Positions 37,154-49,293 of a DNA stretch of 64,000 nt are shown piece after piece. Within the stretch, counting starts at the first letter, position 1, and every line of letters begins with the position of its first letter. This stretch comes from Micropterix aruncella (Eukaryota; Arthropoda; Insecta; Lepidoptera; Micropterigidae), in assembly GCA_944548615.1 (NCBI GenBank), contig OX155967.1:23507050-23571049 (forward strand). The letters run 5' to 3'. The notes under the pieces are model-generated. The model searched no databases. It saw nothing but the letters and a program-made list of their open reading frames with translations, and had not been told where the DNA came from. Made by a program: the position numbers and the translations under genes.

Positions 37154-39788
37154 TTGCATCTATATTCTCGTCATCCAATCGGGACACCATTTCATGATTC
37201 ACGTCTTTTTTATAGAGTTGAGTTGATTTCTTTGCGAATGTCTCCCAGTTTTCAAATAGAATGTGTTGCTTATCGTTGTATGTGTGATCGAAGTCGATCT
37301 CAATCTAATAAAAAAACAAATAGATGATCGTTACAAAAGCAGGTGTATGCTATGCAGTTTATTCCACTCATTCACATTCTGGTTGTGAAAATTAACTCAC
37401 AAGGTGTGAGTTAATTTTTCACAATACTAGATCCCAATTTTCACATAATCGTAGATTCATTGGTTAAGCCGCACAGACGGTTGTCAACTACTAAGGGCGA
37501 ACCCGTCAACCCAGGACGGTATAACGATATTGTTCGTTTTTTCGCTCTGAGACGAGCGCAGAGACTTGGGAACAGCACGTCCACTAACAAGTTCCACCAA
37601 CAACCCGTAAGAAGCCGACCCCTTACCACGAGGCGCCGAGTTGTGAATTCGGCGGGCTCCATCGCGCCCTTACTCCCATTTGTGGCTAGATTTCTCCGGG
37701 CTCTCGACTGGTTACAAGTTCGAGGTCACTTGCGCGGTCCTCTACCTGTTGTAAGCGGTAATTCGGTTAGGGATCGGGTAGGAGCCGGCTGTTTCAAGAG
37801 TTTCGGATTCCAGACCCCTTCGACACTCTGTCAAAGGGCACATCCGATTGGCTGACGCCGCTCGGTGTACGCCAGAGTCCAGCGGCGCCGGAGCAGTCCC
37901 CCAGGAGAAACCGTTCCACTCGGGACACGGAGTCATACCCGGGGTAGCCCATCTCTCGAGGAGGCGGTCGAATAGGAGTTGACCAGTGAGTTAGGCCGAT
38001 CCGGTTGACAACAGATGGATCATAGTGGCCCAAGCTGCACTGGCCCATTCGCCGCTTGGTTAGACCGCAGACATGTTTCATACATTTTTAAAGATACTTA
38101 TTAGATTACGGATATACCTTACTAGTCGGTATCCATTAGATTGTTTAAGACACGGCCATGCAGTGAATACATCCGTTAGCGTTTTTTTGGTTTCACATAT
38201 TTTCCTTTTTCTATAATCGCAAGACTGAGTCCACTTTTCTTCTACAAGCGTCCATGGTTCTCTGTTGTATTTCAACCACGTCCACGTTTCTTCAGCTTGT
38301 TTGTCGTCTAATGCTACATCTGAAATTTCAAAATATTGTAATAGCTTGAAATAGATATATTATGTATATTCAATCACTTTGTCTCTCGTATAATTCATAC
38401 CTACCTATTGTACAATTCCAGTTAAGGATTAAATTATAAATTAAAATTGAGAATGGGCGAAAACGTATGAGAAGTGGGGCGACCATGGGTAGTCGAGAAC
38501 GTACATAGATATTCTAAATCTCTGCCGGCACTAAGGCTCTAATTTGTTATTAGGCAGTTACATCGATTCAATTTTTATATTATGAAGTAACACTGCAGAA
38601 TCGATCCGCCTCAAGGACGCGGGTTCAACTCTCGCTTCGGGCAACATGTTGAACGGTTATTTTTATTAGTATTTTTTCAAAGTTAATTTATCTGATGGAT
38701 CGATTCTTCAGCATTACTGCACAATATAAAATTTGTAAGTATAAAACGTAAAGATACGTAATCGTGAGACGGACGAACAGACGGATGGATAGACATACAG
38801 ACAGACAGATGGTAAGAGAACGAAGTCACCCTAATAGGGTTCTTTTTCTTGCACGCTCTTTAATTATTAATTAAAAGTGATTAAATTAAGAAATATAGAA
38901 TAAATATAGGATAGAAAAGAGTATAAATTAAAACTGATTCAGATTGATCTACAGAACATTCTCCTAAATAGAGGAAGAAACACACCCTGTACAGGTTGTT
39001 TAACCCCTCGCGGCCCGCGGTTTGAATTTTAATGTGTGCCTTACGGCCCGTAAGAAATTCGCGAGTCTCAAAAAAAAAGATGGCGTTTCAGAAAAAAAAC
39101 GATTACTCCGAAACTGTCACACCGATCGTCTAAAAAAGACCTGTTTTATGTTCCTATTGAAATTTGCTATTAGATATTTGTAACGTCGTTATGTAAAGCA
39201 ATAAAGATTATTCATAATTATTAGTCAAAGTTGTACTAACATAATTAGCGGTCGGCCTCGCCTGGCCATTTCGGGCCGTCTGGGGTTCGACGGTAAATAT
39301 CAATTCTGGACGTTTCGGGCCGTCTGGTACGCGAGGGGTTAAGTAGCTGTATGTCTTTAATAATTAATTCAGTAGGTGATTCTGCAAATGAAACTGAACA
39401 GCTTTTGTTCTAAAACTTTTAGTTTTTCGAGAAACTAATTTCATTGACCACACACATTTAGGGGTTAGAAGATTTTTTTTTTAAAATGTACGAGTCGATA
39501 TTTAAAAAAAAAAACGAAAAGTCGTAGAACCAAAGTTGTTCAGTTTCGTGAACAGAATCAACTTCTGATGTGGCCTGTAGCTATACAAAATCATCCTGTA
39601 GTATAGTAATATATAAAGAAATACTTGCCAAGTTGTTGCTCTTCAGCAATCTTCCTTTTTTTATAGGCAGGCAGCACCCCAGCTTGACGGAGTAGGCGCA
39701 GTTGATTGTAATATCTATCAATTAATTTTCCCTTTGCCGGTATATATTGTCCGGATCCATAAGAAGATGCTGGGATGTGGTATGTCTC
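37154..39788 (-). CDS. Three internal exons of an unrecognised multi-exon gene
   Basis: Exons: a 39629-39788, b 38123-38319, c 37154-37304; none contains the gene's start or stop. They join without phase conflict: a ends CTTG and b begins AT (Asp); b ends CTA and c begins ATT. Exon a reads YGSGQYIPAKGKLIDRYYNQ, b reads WLKYNREPWTLVEEKW and LKQSNGYRL, c reads IEIDFDHTYNDKQHILFENW. The pattern W-x-P-W...W (R/K)...LK-GY-L-(I/V)-E-DF occurs in uncharacterised insect proteins as I remember it; I cannot name the family or function. Exon a uses a GC donor (G|GCAAGT); b and c have GTAAGG and GTAAGT. Introns hold a GC-rich block and possibly other repeats. It may be a host gene. Confidence 0.6.
37380..37425. 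repeat. Hairpin inside intron b-c
   Basis: TTGTGAAAATTAACTCACA and its near-inverse surround AGG, giving an almost perfect 19-bp stem (one bulge). Confidence 0.6.
37441..38065. other. GC-rich unassigned block within the intron
   Basis: About 620 bp of much higher GC than its surroundings. It contains AGGCGCCGAGTTGTGAATTC and GGCGCCGGAGCAGTCCCCCA. Short ORFs on both strands show no family signal. It is not recognisable 18S/28S rRNA. It could be a retroelement UTR or SINE-like fragment. Confidence 0.4.
38340..38998. other. Intron between exons a and b, left part
   Basis: No gene. CGCGGGTTCAACTCTCGC near 38628 resembles a tRNA-type B box but no tRNA fold is visible. A CAGACAGACAGATGG simple stretch lies near 38795. 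Confidence 0.35.
39004..39338. mobile_element. piggyBac-type MITE, 335 bp, second family
   Basis: TTAA at 39000-39003 and 39339-39342 flank inverted ends CCCCTCGCG and CGCGAGGGG (the right end begins TACGCGAGGGG). TTTCGGGCCGTCTGG occurs twice near the right end. It lies in the intron between exons a and b and is unrelated internally to the 306-bp family. Confidence 0.82.
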
Positions 39789-39799
39789 CTGCAATACAG

Positions 39800-40115
39800 T
39801 TTTAAATATGTATAATAGCGTGGATTAAGTACTTACCTGATTTTTTTAAATATAGAAAACTGACATGGATGGCTCACATCGCATGATAATAGAAAGCGGT
39901 GTAGCCCCCCATGGCTGCTAACATAATAAAAGTTTTTTTTTTCTGTCAAAGCTAGTATACAAGTCAAGAAATAATGAAATTATCTATATGCCTACGTACT
40001 CTTTCTAGTCTTTCTACATACTCTTTCTACATTGATTCTTTGTACACTAATAACTACAGCAATATGGAGTCACTAAAAACTGCTATAAATACCCGCGTAA
40101 CTACCAGAAGTAGGT
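39800..40115. other. Unassigned spacer
   Basis: Nothing recognised between exon a and the left LTR fragment of BEL-2. Confidence 0.35.
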
Positions 40116-40120
40116 AACTC

Positions 40121-40291
40121 GAGATTATAGGACACAAAATACGTGCTTGCGGGGGAATATACCTTTCACTTCTGAAATGACCCGCATTATATTTCAGCGA
40201 GCGTGAAAACCGGTTTGTGCGTTCCCCTTAAGCGACGCTATCCCGCTGGTATCATAAGACAAAATAAATAAAACCCTTAACGGCGTAAACA
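40121..40291 (-). repeat. BEL-2 3' LTR (171 bp, possibly truncated)
   Basis: Starts TGTTTACGCC on the minus strand after the polypurine tract. Contains GCGGGGGAATATACCTTTCA on the plus strand, shared with 49294-49464. Confidence 0.8.
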
Positions 40292-40532
40292 TCTTCCCCC
40301 AGCTTGGACATCCATGGATTTCCAAAGGAAACTAGGACTATACCAAAAAGTACAGAGTTGAAGAAAGGAAGATTAGATTAGGGATAAATTAGGCGGATTA
40401 AGTTTTAAGACTAGCAACAAAATGCGTAAACTAAATGCGGAAATATAATAATTATACTGAAACATATATGATGATAAATTTACAATATGCGCGAATATAA
40501 CTACATTAAATATAAATTTTATAAAAGTAGAA

Positions 40533-40863
40533 TTATTGTGATGGCAAGGGACACAATTTTATGACAGGCCTTTTAAATGAGCCAGCAGTAGTACGCACCA
40601 ACGCAACTCGTATTATCCCGTCTTTCCCAGGGTAAATTTGCTCTATTATACCAGTAGGCCAACGAAGCGGTGGGGTGTCGTCCTGATGTATAAGAACAAG
40701 TGTGCCTGGTTTAATTGGGCGGTCCGGTGTGTTCCATTTTTGTCGTATTTGTAGTGTGTGGAGATAGTCCACATGCCAGCGTTTCCAATAACTTTGCACT
40801 AAACTATCTAACAGTTGCTTTCTTTGCAAATCCAAAAGAATAGCGGTTTCAGCGACCTCTAAA
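40533..40863 (-). pseudogene. BEL-2 integrase C-terminal fragment
   Basis: About 100 residues: LVQSYWKRWHVDYLHTLQIR, QKWNTPDRPIKPGTLVLI, RWPTGIIEQIYPGKDGIIRV and RPVIKLCPLP. This is the domain that ends BEL/Pao integrases. The H2C2 finger and the catalytic DDE core that should precede it are deleted, and the sequence joins the RNase H end near 40864. Compare the complete integrase of BEL-3. Confidence 0.85.
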
Positions 40864-43065
40864 TCAGAGGCCTGGACAGAATCGGAGCGGGGTAACTTTT
40901 TTTATAAAGCGAAGAACGTACACTGCGATGCGAGTGAGCTTAGGCCAAGAAGAGACCTTTAAGGCGAGATCATATAGAGGCGAGCGGTTGTCATCTACTG
41001 ATGATAAAAATGTAAGTGTACATTTTTTCATTTCATGTGTGTTGTCAATTTCAGACACTGTGAATGGCGCGATTGGCCAATCAGAAATTGGAGCAGAAAT
41101 CCATGATGGACCTTGCCACCAGAGCGAGTGACTCAGCAATTGTGAGGGCAGTAACCCTCGAGAAATGCAGTCACTAGGGTTTTCTTTCCCATTCATATGA
41201 AAAAAGTGAGAAGGAGATAAAAGTTCCTGTATTTTACTAACCCGGTTAGCAACAAATATTTGCCAGCGGTGTGGAGCGGAATGGATCCAAGAAAGAGCGA
41301 TCGTTGAATCCGAAAAGGCAAATATTTCATTTATAGAATAGCGAATATTAAAAACAGTATGAACTTGTTTTACAAGCTTAGCGAGGAGAAGCACGGCACA
41401 TAATTCGAGCCTAGCCAAAGTGACAGTTTTTTGCGGAGCTACTTTAGACTTAGCGCATACTAAATGTACTGATATATCATTGTTAGGGTGCGTTACATGC
41501 AAATAAACTACACAACTAAAAGCTTTCATACTAGCATCCCCAAATGCGAGCAGATTTACAACACAATCGGCAGAAATGCCTAAATGACGTGGTATCTGCA
41601 ATTTAGAAAGCAATGGTAATTCATTTTTGAATGTAATAAATCGATTGGTAACCGTTTCAGGGGTTCTTCATCCCATCCTACTTTGGAAAGCCAGAGATCT
41701 TGCATTAAAAGCTTTGCATACAGAATGACAGGTGCAACCAATCCTAATACGTCGAATAAGCGAGCAATGGTGGAGAGTATAGATCTATTACCTACAGTGA
41801 TGCTAGAAGTGGTAAATGAAAATGTATCGCTGGCAGATAGCCACTTTAAGCCTAAAACCTTAAGCGTATCACAAGCGTCCGTGAATTCAATCGACGCACG
41901 ATGCGACTCAGGAAAGTGAGTGAGAAGTTCTGGAGCATTACTTGCCCATTTGACTAATTTAAATCCACCAGAATCGAACAATCCGAGTAATTCGTCCGCC
42001 AGCCGTACGCCAGCCTCGACATACATCACCGACGTGGTCAAATCGTCCATATACATTTCGCGTTTGGCGACCTCTACTGCGAGAGGAAAGCGATTGCGTT
42101 CATCTTCAGCCAACTGGTGAACAGTCCGCATTGCAAGGAACGGACTGGAGCGAATGCCGAAAGCGACCGAATTAAATTGAAAAATACGGATAGGTTCCGT
42201 TTCATTAAAGCGTTATAATATTTTTTGATATTTACGATCGTTTTCTGATAAAATTATCCTTAAATACATTTGTTGCACATCAGCGGTGATGGCAATTTCA
42301 AAATAACGAAAGTTTAAAAGAAGTGCGAATAAATCTGCCTGTAAATTAGGTCCTATATGTAGTAAATCATTGAGCGATGTGCCATTATCAGTTTTAGCAC
42401 TAGCGTCTAAAACGATGCGAGTTTTCGTTGTCGCCTTGTCGGGCCGAACAACTGCATGATGTGGTATAAAATAACCTTCAGATATAGTAGCGGAAGAGTA
42501 AGGCAATTCTGATAAATAACCTTTACCTATATAATCGGTAATGACGTCATTATAAACTTGACGTAGCGCAGGCAAAGCGGAGAATTTGCGTTCAAGAGCG
42601 GTCAATCTGCGCTGCGCGTGTGTGTAGGAGTTACCTAAACACTGGGGGTCCTTTTTGAAAGGCAGCGAAACAACATAACGACCACACATATTTCTTTTAA
42701 CTGTGGAAGTATAAAACTGTTCACAGTCGTGATTTTCCGGACTTATAATATCAATAGAATGTACCTCCTCGAGTTCCCAGAATTTTTCTAAGACCGAAGG
42801 ACCAGACTACATTACGAGGGTTGACTGCGGGCGTCTCACCCATGATCACATAGCCAAGCGTGGTCTCGAGTGCATAAGGTACTGAGCGGGGGGTGTCCGA
42901 AGAACCCGTAGTGCAAGCAAGGGGTGGGGGGATAACCTTACCACCAAGTAGCGTGAACGCAAACATTTGTGCTCCGAGAATCGCATCTATATTCTCGGGC
43001 GAGCTCCAATTATCATCAGCTAGCGGTAAATTCTTAAAATGATCCAACACTGGTGCATAGATCAC
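40864..43065 (-). pseudogene. BEL-2 protease end, reverse transcriptase and RNase H, frameshifted
   Basis: From 43065: NIDAILGAQMFAF and LETTLGYVIMGETPA (protease region end). From 42689: GYFIPHHAVVRPDK, TRIVLDASAKT and SLNDLLHIGPNLQ (RT fingers), stopping near 42213. From 42131: MYMDDLTTSV (RT catalytic YMDD), LFDVLGLVAPVILYAKLLMQ (thumb). From 41613: FGDASMKAFSCVVY, ARLELCAVLLLAKL and FSDSTIALSW, the acidic residues of RNase H, then NPSDCISRGLLPSQL. Frames change near 42740, 42170 and 41600, so no continuous polyprotein remains. The polymerase copies the element's RNA into DNA in the cytoplasmic particle in intact relatives. Confidence 0.85.
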
Positions 43066-43691
43066 GCGCGTAGGTAATCAGAATCAGAATTAATTTATTT
43101 TCCTGTTTTGTATGTTACATTTTCAGTCCGCTGCGTTTGTGCACGCACTCGGGTGTGTCAGCTAACTTATTACTACGTGTCACCAGTAGATGCGCGAGCA
43201 TTCTGAGTGGTGCCTCCACGAGAGACGATGTTAGTCCCGCAGGTTTATTCGCATGTTAGTCTGATTTTACAATTTTCTTACGGACTAGGTTATATGTACA
43301 GCTTACGAACTATGATAGCTATGATCTACGTTATATGTACAACTTACAAACTATGTTAACGAAGTAGAACTAATGTAGGTAATTGTCCAAATTATGTTCA
43401 TTTTTATTATTTTTGTGACATTTTTCTTATTTTTATTTTAGTGCACGGTTGGCCACTCGCGCACTTAGTTCGCTAGATGAGTCGCGGGCGAGGAGCGGTT
43501 GGTCGTTTGCTAACCTGCCGCTTTCTTTCTGCGCGTTTCACGTACTCAACCTCGCCAAGTCGAATGTTCGTGAGCATCGGGTTGTGTTGGCCGTGGCCGA
43601 GGTACCGATCGCCCGGCGCCTCGAGATCTTCGATGTGCAGTTAAGCCAGTTTGCGCAGCATGTCCTCGTTCAGGTCGTGCGCCCTGAGGTG

Positions 43692-46288
43692 CTATGGATC
43701 AGTGTCGAGCATCTCCCAGAGCGTCTCCGTGCAGAGACGTCTCGGGAGCTGGCCAGATGTTTTCAGCGCCATTCTGTACTGGCGTTCTATTTTCAGCAGG
43801 TTCGTTTTGCTGTAGCGTGGCAGCAACTGCACCACCCCGTAGTCAAGAATCGGGAGTAAACACGCTTGGATAACAGCCAGTTTGATGTACGCGTCGATTC
43901 TGGAATGGTACCCGATGATGGAGCTCAAGCCACCTCGCACTCTTTTCGCCTTTTCAATCACTTTATCCGTATGAACTTGCATGGTCATTCGTTGGTCAAA
44001 GTGAACACCTAGGTATTTGACCGTTTTTTTGTATTCAAGTAATTCGTCCTCCACTCTGATGAATCGAGGACGGTGCTGTCGTTTCGCGGTGAACATTATA
44101 CATTCCGTTTTGTCGATATTACATTTGAGCCCCCATCTCTTGTAGTAGTTGATCACGGTGCCGGCCGAGCGTCCGGCGCGCCTGGACGCCTCGAACGGTT
44201 TTGCCGATCTCGTCAGGATGCACAAGTCGTCCGCGTACTGCGATAACTTTAGCGGTATCATGTCTTCGTGGATCTTCCATATGTCCGAGACGTACAGATT
44301 GAAGATAACGGGCCCGAGGATCGAGCCTTGAGGCACCCCGTGCGGCACTGTCATCACCGTTCCCTTCGTCGTTCGAAACGAACCGCTCGTGGTGCGATTG
44401 CTGAGGTAATTCTCGATCGTTTTGATCACGTTGTTGTCGATTTCTGCATCGTACAGCTTCTTGATCAGTCCTCTGTGATTTATGGAATCGAACGCCTTCG
44501 AGAGATCGGTCGAGACCATCGCGACGCTGTCTTTCGCGTCGAGAGCGTCGGTGATAAATTTACCCGTACGCAGGATCTGTGTGCCGGTGCCACGGGCGCG
44601 GGTGAATCCGTGCTGAAACGGCGGCTGCAGTCTGTCGGCCGTCGTCTGAATGCGCGAGAGAACCAGACGTTCGTGAGTTTGCCCATTATGCAGAGCAACG
44701 TGATTGGTCTGTACGAGGCCGGTTTCGTGAGTTCCTTACCTGGCTTGTGCAGAAAGATGCACTCGCCGTGCTTCCAACGTCGCGGGAAGTATCCCGTGCG
44801 GAGGCAATAGTTTGGTATCGGCTGATAGGCTTGCAGGAATGTCTCTCCCGCTAGTTTGAGTACGTCGGCGCGTATGCCGTCGGGTCCGGGTGCTTTCTTA
44901 TTTTTGAATTTCTTCAACGCCGACTTAATCTCGGCCTCGCATGTCTCGTCGAGCGGTTTGAACGGGGTGCGGGTCTCGTCACCCTCGTCTTTCTCGTCGA
45001 TGTTCGCCTCAGCTACGATCGCGGCGTTCACCAGACTGTCTATCGTCTCAGTTTCCGAGCGACATCCCTCAATCGTCGGCATTTTCGTTGGCGGTGCCTT
45101 CATGCGGCGTTGGATGTTCCACATCTTCGAGCGGTTGTTTTCTGGGTCCTCAATCACCTTCATCCACTGCTCTTCCTTCCAGTCGGTGATCAGCCGACGT
45201 GCGAGTTTCTGCTTCCGATTGTAGTCAGCTCTGAAGACAGGGTATCTGTTGGCATTTCGTCTGAATCGCCATTGCAAGCATCTGGCGTTATTCCTCGCGT
45301 GGATCGCATTCTGAATCTCGAGTGGTAGGTCTTCCTTCTGGTCGCGGTGTCTCAGAGGCGCGAATTCGTCGAGGGCCTCGATGATTGCTCGTTCGAGTCT
45401 GTCGACGTAGACGTCGCACTGTTCGTCCGTTTCGATGTTTCTCTCGACTTCTCGCATTGTCTCGTGAATGCGATAGCGAAAGTCTTTCGATCTCTGCTCG
45501 TCCTCGCGAAGAGATCGCATGTCGCGAGTAAGTATGATTTCTATATCGGTCGGCATGTACACCTTCAACCTCCACGGTGCATGGTCCGACTCGAGCATCC
45601 TCAGTTGTCTCGACGAGTAGCTCAGTCTCTGCAATTCGTGGGTGGCCACAGCGACGTCCAGGATCGTGTTGCCGGGGCTGTTCGGTCTCGAGCAACGGCC
45701 CGTGTGATGAAACTCGCACAGACCTTGCATCGACCAATCTCGAAAGCGAGTGCCGAGTCCGGCGCTGCTCGTGTGTCCCAGTTCGACGAGTCTGAGATTC
45801 AAATCGCCTATGATGATCGAGGCCGCGTCGTTGATCATATCCTCCGCCTCACGTTCGATCTCGGTGACGTTGTTGTTGCCATCTATATAGACTCCTTTGA
45901 TCTTCACACTGGCGCCCGTGCGATGGTCGGTGCAGAGATCGATCGCAACTCCCTCGATGCGTCGATTCTCGTCACGCCAACCCGGTGTTACCTCGGTTTG
46001 TGTCCATTTCAGGCCTTTTTGGATGTACATGGCAGTGACCAAGTGCTCCGCGTGGCTGTCGTATATTTTGTCGAATCCGATTATGTTTAGTTTCCACTTT
46101 TCAAAATCGACCTTGCATTCGTTGACTACTACAATTTGCGGTCTTTCCTCGAATACCAGTCTTCTGAGTTCGTTTATCTTGTTTCTCAGACCCTGCGCGT
46201 TTAGGTGCAGGATATTGATGATCGGTAGGGCTTTTTGCTGCCCCCGATCACCACTGTTGTATCTGTTGGAATTGTAGTTGCAAGCCAT
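43692..46288 (-). pseudogene. Non-LTR ORF2: endonuclease and reverse transcriptase, one frameshift
   Basis: Start MACNYNSNRYNSGD (46288). Residues about 25-235 are an APE-type endonuclease: ILHLNAQGLRNK, IVVVNECK, SIIIGDLNLR and the closing LESDHAPW. The reverse transcriptase follows: KNKKAPGPDGIRADVLK, FPRRWKHGECIFLHKPGK, SYRPITLLCIMGKL. Near 44640 the frame shifts by one base; it resumes with VSTDLSKAFDSINHRGL, GVPQGSILGPVIFNLYVSD and SQYADDLCI (catalytic YADD), ending at 43692. No RNase H domain is seen. The endonuclease nicks target DNA and the RT primes on the nick. Only one lesion is visible. Confidence 0.88.
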
Positions 46289-46901
46289 TGAAACGGCTTT
46301 CGAGGTTGTCCATTCTGCAGGTGATGGTTTGCGCGAGGTTTTCCATCATTCGTCTTAGTTGTTGAAATTCGTTATGCATTTGGTGCGCGAACGACTGCTG
46401 CTGTTGTTGAGGGGGTTCTTTCGCGGCGACCGACGCGTACGGCGGTCTCCACTGATTATGTTGCTGTTGTTCGCCCTGGGGTATCGGCGGGACTACTACG
46501 CGGTCCCGCCCGTTGAGCGCGCGCGCTCTCTTTTTCTGTTCGAGCGCGTCCTGCTTCCTTTCGAGATAGTTACGGCGCGCCTGTATTGCTTTTTGGAATT
46601 TCGGGCAGCATGCTTGATTAGCTCCGTGGCCGGGAGTCCTGCACGACGTACACGCCTCGACGCTGTCGCCATTCTCGTTGATGATTGCGAACGTTCTCAG
46701 TTTCACCGCTCCGTGGCAGGCGGACTTAGTGTGGGTGAATTGCCAGCAATTTTTGCACTGCGTTATTCTGTCCGGTTTTGGCTTGTATCTGTCGACTTTC
46801 ACTTGACCCTGCGAAAAGTAGCTCTCGCAAGATTCTCGCGCGGCTCTTTCGATCTGTTCGAATTTCACATTGCCGTCAAAGCTGATCCGTAATATGATCA
46901 A
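46248..46901 (-). pseudogene. Non-LTR ORF1 C-terminal part (gag-like, CCHC zinc knuckles)
   Basis: The reading begins inside ORF1, so the N-terminus is lost by 5' truncation. FDGNVKFEQIERAARESCES and YKPKPDRITQ lead to CKNCWQFTHTKSAC (C-x2-C-x4-H-x4-C) and a second Cys/His cluster (CTSCRTPGHGANQACC). A Gln-rich tail and a coiled-coil-like end (MMENLAQTI, RMDNLESRFNGLQL) follow. ORF1 proteins of this type bind the element's RNA and assemble the particle. It overlaps the ORF2 start by about 41 bp. Confidence 0.85.
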
Positions 46902-48577
46902 CTACCAACATAGTAATAGTATAGTAAGCATCGGAGACACGTGACTGGACAGTAAGCGTGACATACCCTTTAATAGGCGTCGCCACGGAGCCTACAGTTT
47001 TTAATGAAGAATTCACAAGGGGTTTTATTTGTAAACCTAATTTATTGGTGCAGGCGAACGTTATTATATTATTTTGCGAGGCACTGTCTAATAAGCACCT
47101 AATAGTAATGAGTTGTCCATTAATAGAATTGGGTACAAATACTTGAGCAGTAGGTAAAATACTCGTTATATGTGAAATATTATAGGTGTCATTTGGTTCC
47201 CTAATATCGCATGGAATACACGATATAGGTGTGGCAGTATGCATACACACGGAATGAGAAGAAGATGAACGCACATTGTTGCGATCAGAAGCGATAACCG
47301 TAGCGTTCGCTGTGTGTGAGTTACTATGTGCGTGTGTGGGCGGCGTATGTGAAGATAAATTATTGTTTTCAAAATGTAATAATGAGTGATGCTTTTTATG
47401 ACATTTGCGACAATTATTTCTCGACCCACAATTAAAAGTAGAATGTCTTGTGCTAAAACAATTTAGACATAATTTATTCTCTTTTGTGAAATTAAATCTT
47501 TCTTTTATAGTTAAATTTTTAAACGACGTACATTCATATAAATGAACGTGAAGTGATGATTTACAAAATAAACAAGCGGGTTTATTTGCATTATCGTCGT
47601 TATTTTGTAACGTGAATATATGACACTTTTGGTGTGGTACGCGATCGTGATTGAGCTGGCGAAATAACTTGTGATGAAGTGCTTTGTCGAACTGCCGTAA
47701 AACGTTCAAGCACTTTTACATTATGCCGTACAAAGTCAATCAAGTCCGTACTAGTAGGAACCGATTTATCGCGGACGGATAGTTCGAAACCGTGTACTAA
47801 TTGTGGATTTAATTTCCTGAGCGTAAGATTCATAAAAATAAATTCATTTAAATCATTAATTTGTAATTGTTTTAAGGCCGACCACGACGCGTACATTTTC
47901 TCAATAAAATTATTTAATTGAGCGGGTGTATCAGACGGACCTTTTATATCGAGTATATTATTTAGGTACATAGACCCAAGAAGCCTTTTATCCTGATATT
48001 TAGTAACCAAAGAATCCCATATAGCAGCATAATTAGATTCATTAGGAATAATACCTGCGAATACATTAAGCGCATTCCCATTTAATTTTCCTACTAAATA
48101 TTGTACACGCTGTGCATCGGTTAATTGTTTGTTGTCGTGAACATTAATCTTAAAAGATTGGTAAAAAAGCGGCCATGATTCCGGCGATCCTGAAAATGCA
48201 AGTAGATCTAAGGGCGGTAAACGACATGGAACACTTCGATCGGGAGTATGTGATATTACACTGCGCGATTCTATTAACGTCGTCCTTATATGCTGTATTT
48301 TCGAAAATATAGTTTCAAATGCACTCCAGGTACTTAAATCCAATTGACTCTCTAGATCTTGCTCCAATAATAATTCGTTATATTGATCACAAAGATCGTT
48401 AAAGTTTTTATATAAATTTTCTATATTTGAAGAAGATGCTAAAAAATCTTGTTTAGTTCTTGTATCTACTTCCGACGGAATGAGTTTCTTCGCGTTATTC
48501 AATAAAGTGTTTATGTGCGCAAAAATAGATTCCCTTTTGGCAATAACGATTTTTAGTTTTCGTTGTATGGCCGTCAT
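46876..48577 (-). pseudogene. BEL-2 gag and protease N-terminal part
   Basis: Start MTAIQRKLKIVIAKRESIF (48577). The BEL/Pao gag core shows LPPLDLLAFSGSPESWPLFY, LTDAQRVQYLVGKLNGNA, LVTKYQDKRLLGSMYLNNI. It stops near 47600; the next frame carries zinc knuckles CLNCFSTRHSTFNC and CRKCHKKHHSLLH, then IRCLLDSASQNNII with the retropepsin Asp (D-S-A). The frame change near 47610 is probably a decay event. The protease is then cut by the non-LTR element at about 46890. Confidence 0.85.
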
Positions 48578-49293
48578 TATTCAGTGCTATGAATATATTT
48601 TTCGGAAGAAACGTTACTTATACCCGGGAATTTGAATGCGAAATTATTATTAAGCGATATGTGCTTTGTACTTTTGATGTTGAAATGAATAACAACTGCG
48701 AATAATTAATAAAGCAAAGAGACAACTGTGAATATATGCGGTTTATATTATATAGCGGTAATATGTTTCAAGAATGAAATATATTTATAAATATTTATAA
48801 AATATATTCATAAGCGGAATGAAATATATATTTCATAAAGCGGGTATATGAGCGGGGATACGAGCAGAGTGAAAGCGAGTAGGTATATTGGTGGTTATAT
48901 AAGCGCAAATTGTAATGTTATATATATGGTAAATAGGTACAAAATATAGATATATAAATGGCGGGTAGGTATAAAATATGTAAGTATATGTCGGTGTTTT
49001 ATATTTTATATTATTCGATAGCAATGTAGGAATTTATATATAACACTGGTTTCATCCGTCTCGATAGGTATGGTGGTGCGGAAAGACCTATCTACCATCG
49101 ATGTTTGCCAAGGTTGTTAGCATAAAAATTGCCTCATTACACCAGCCACGATAGCGCTACAAAGAAGGGTCGTGCACTTACCAGTTATTGCCGGTGTCTT
49201 CTTCTTTTTCTGGTGCACCAGGAATGCTGAGAATGGCGTTTTGTTGGTATAGCGATATAGCGAAATTCACTTTCTTTAGCAAACGTCGCGAGC
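48578..49293. other. BEL-2 leader region
   Basis: AT-rich sequence between gag start and 5' LTR, with TATATAAGCGG-type repeats. TGGTGCACCAG at about 49211 (palindromic) may be part of the primer-binding site. Confidence 0.4.

Larger units (their letters stand above)
43076..46901 (-). mobile_element. APE-type non-LTR retrotransposon (jockey/I group), 5' truncated, inserted in BEL-2
   Basis: It splits the BEL-2 protease between VVDHITDQL (about 46880) and the RVIYAPV segment (about 43070). Transcribed on the minus strand: partial ORF1, ORF2, then a ~615-bp 3' UTR ending AATAAATTAATTCTGATTCTGATTA at 43076-43100, with a short TTCTGA tail. The two ORFs overlap by about 41 bp. A clear target duplication was not seen. 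Confidence 0.85.

Noticed and set aside
37441..38065. Ribosomal RNA fragment
   Set aside because: The GC-rich block shows none of the conserved 18S or 28S stretches I know.
38620..38650. tRNA-like B box
   Set aside because: One matching motif but no visible cloverleaf or A box at the right distance.
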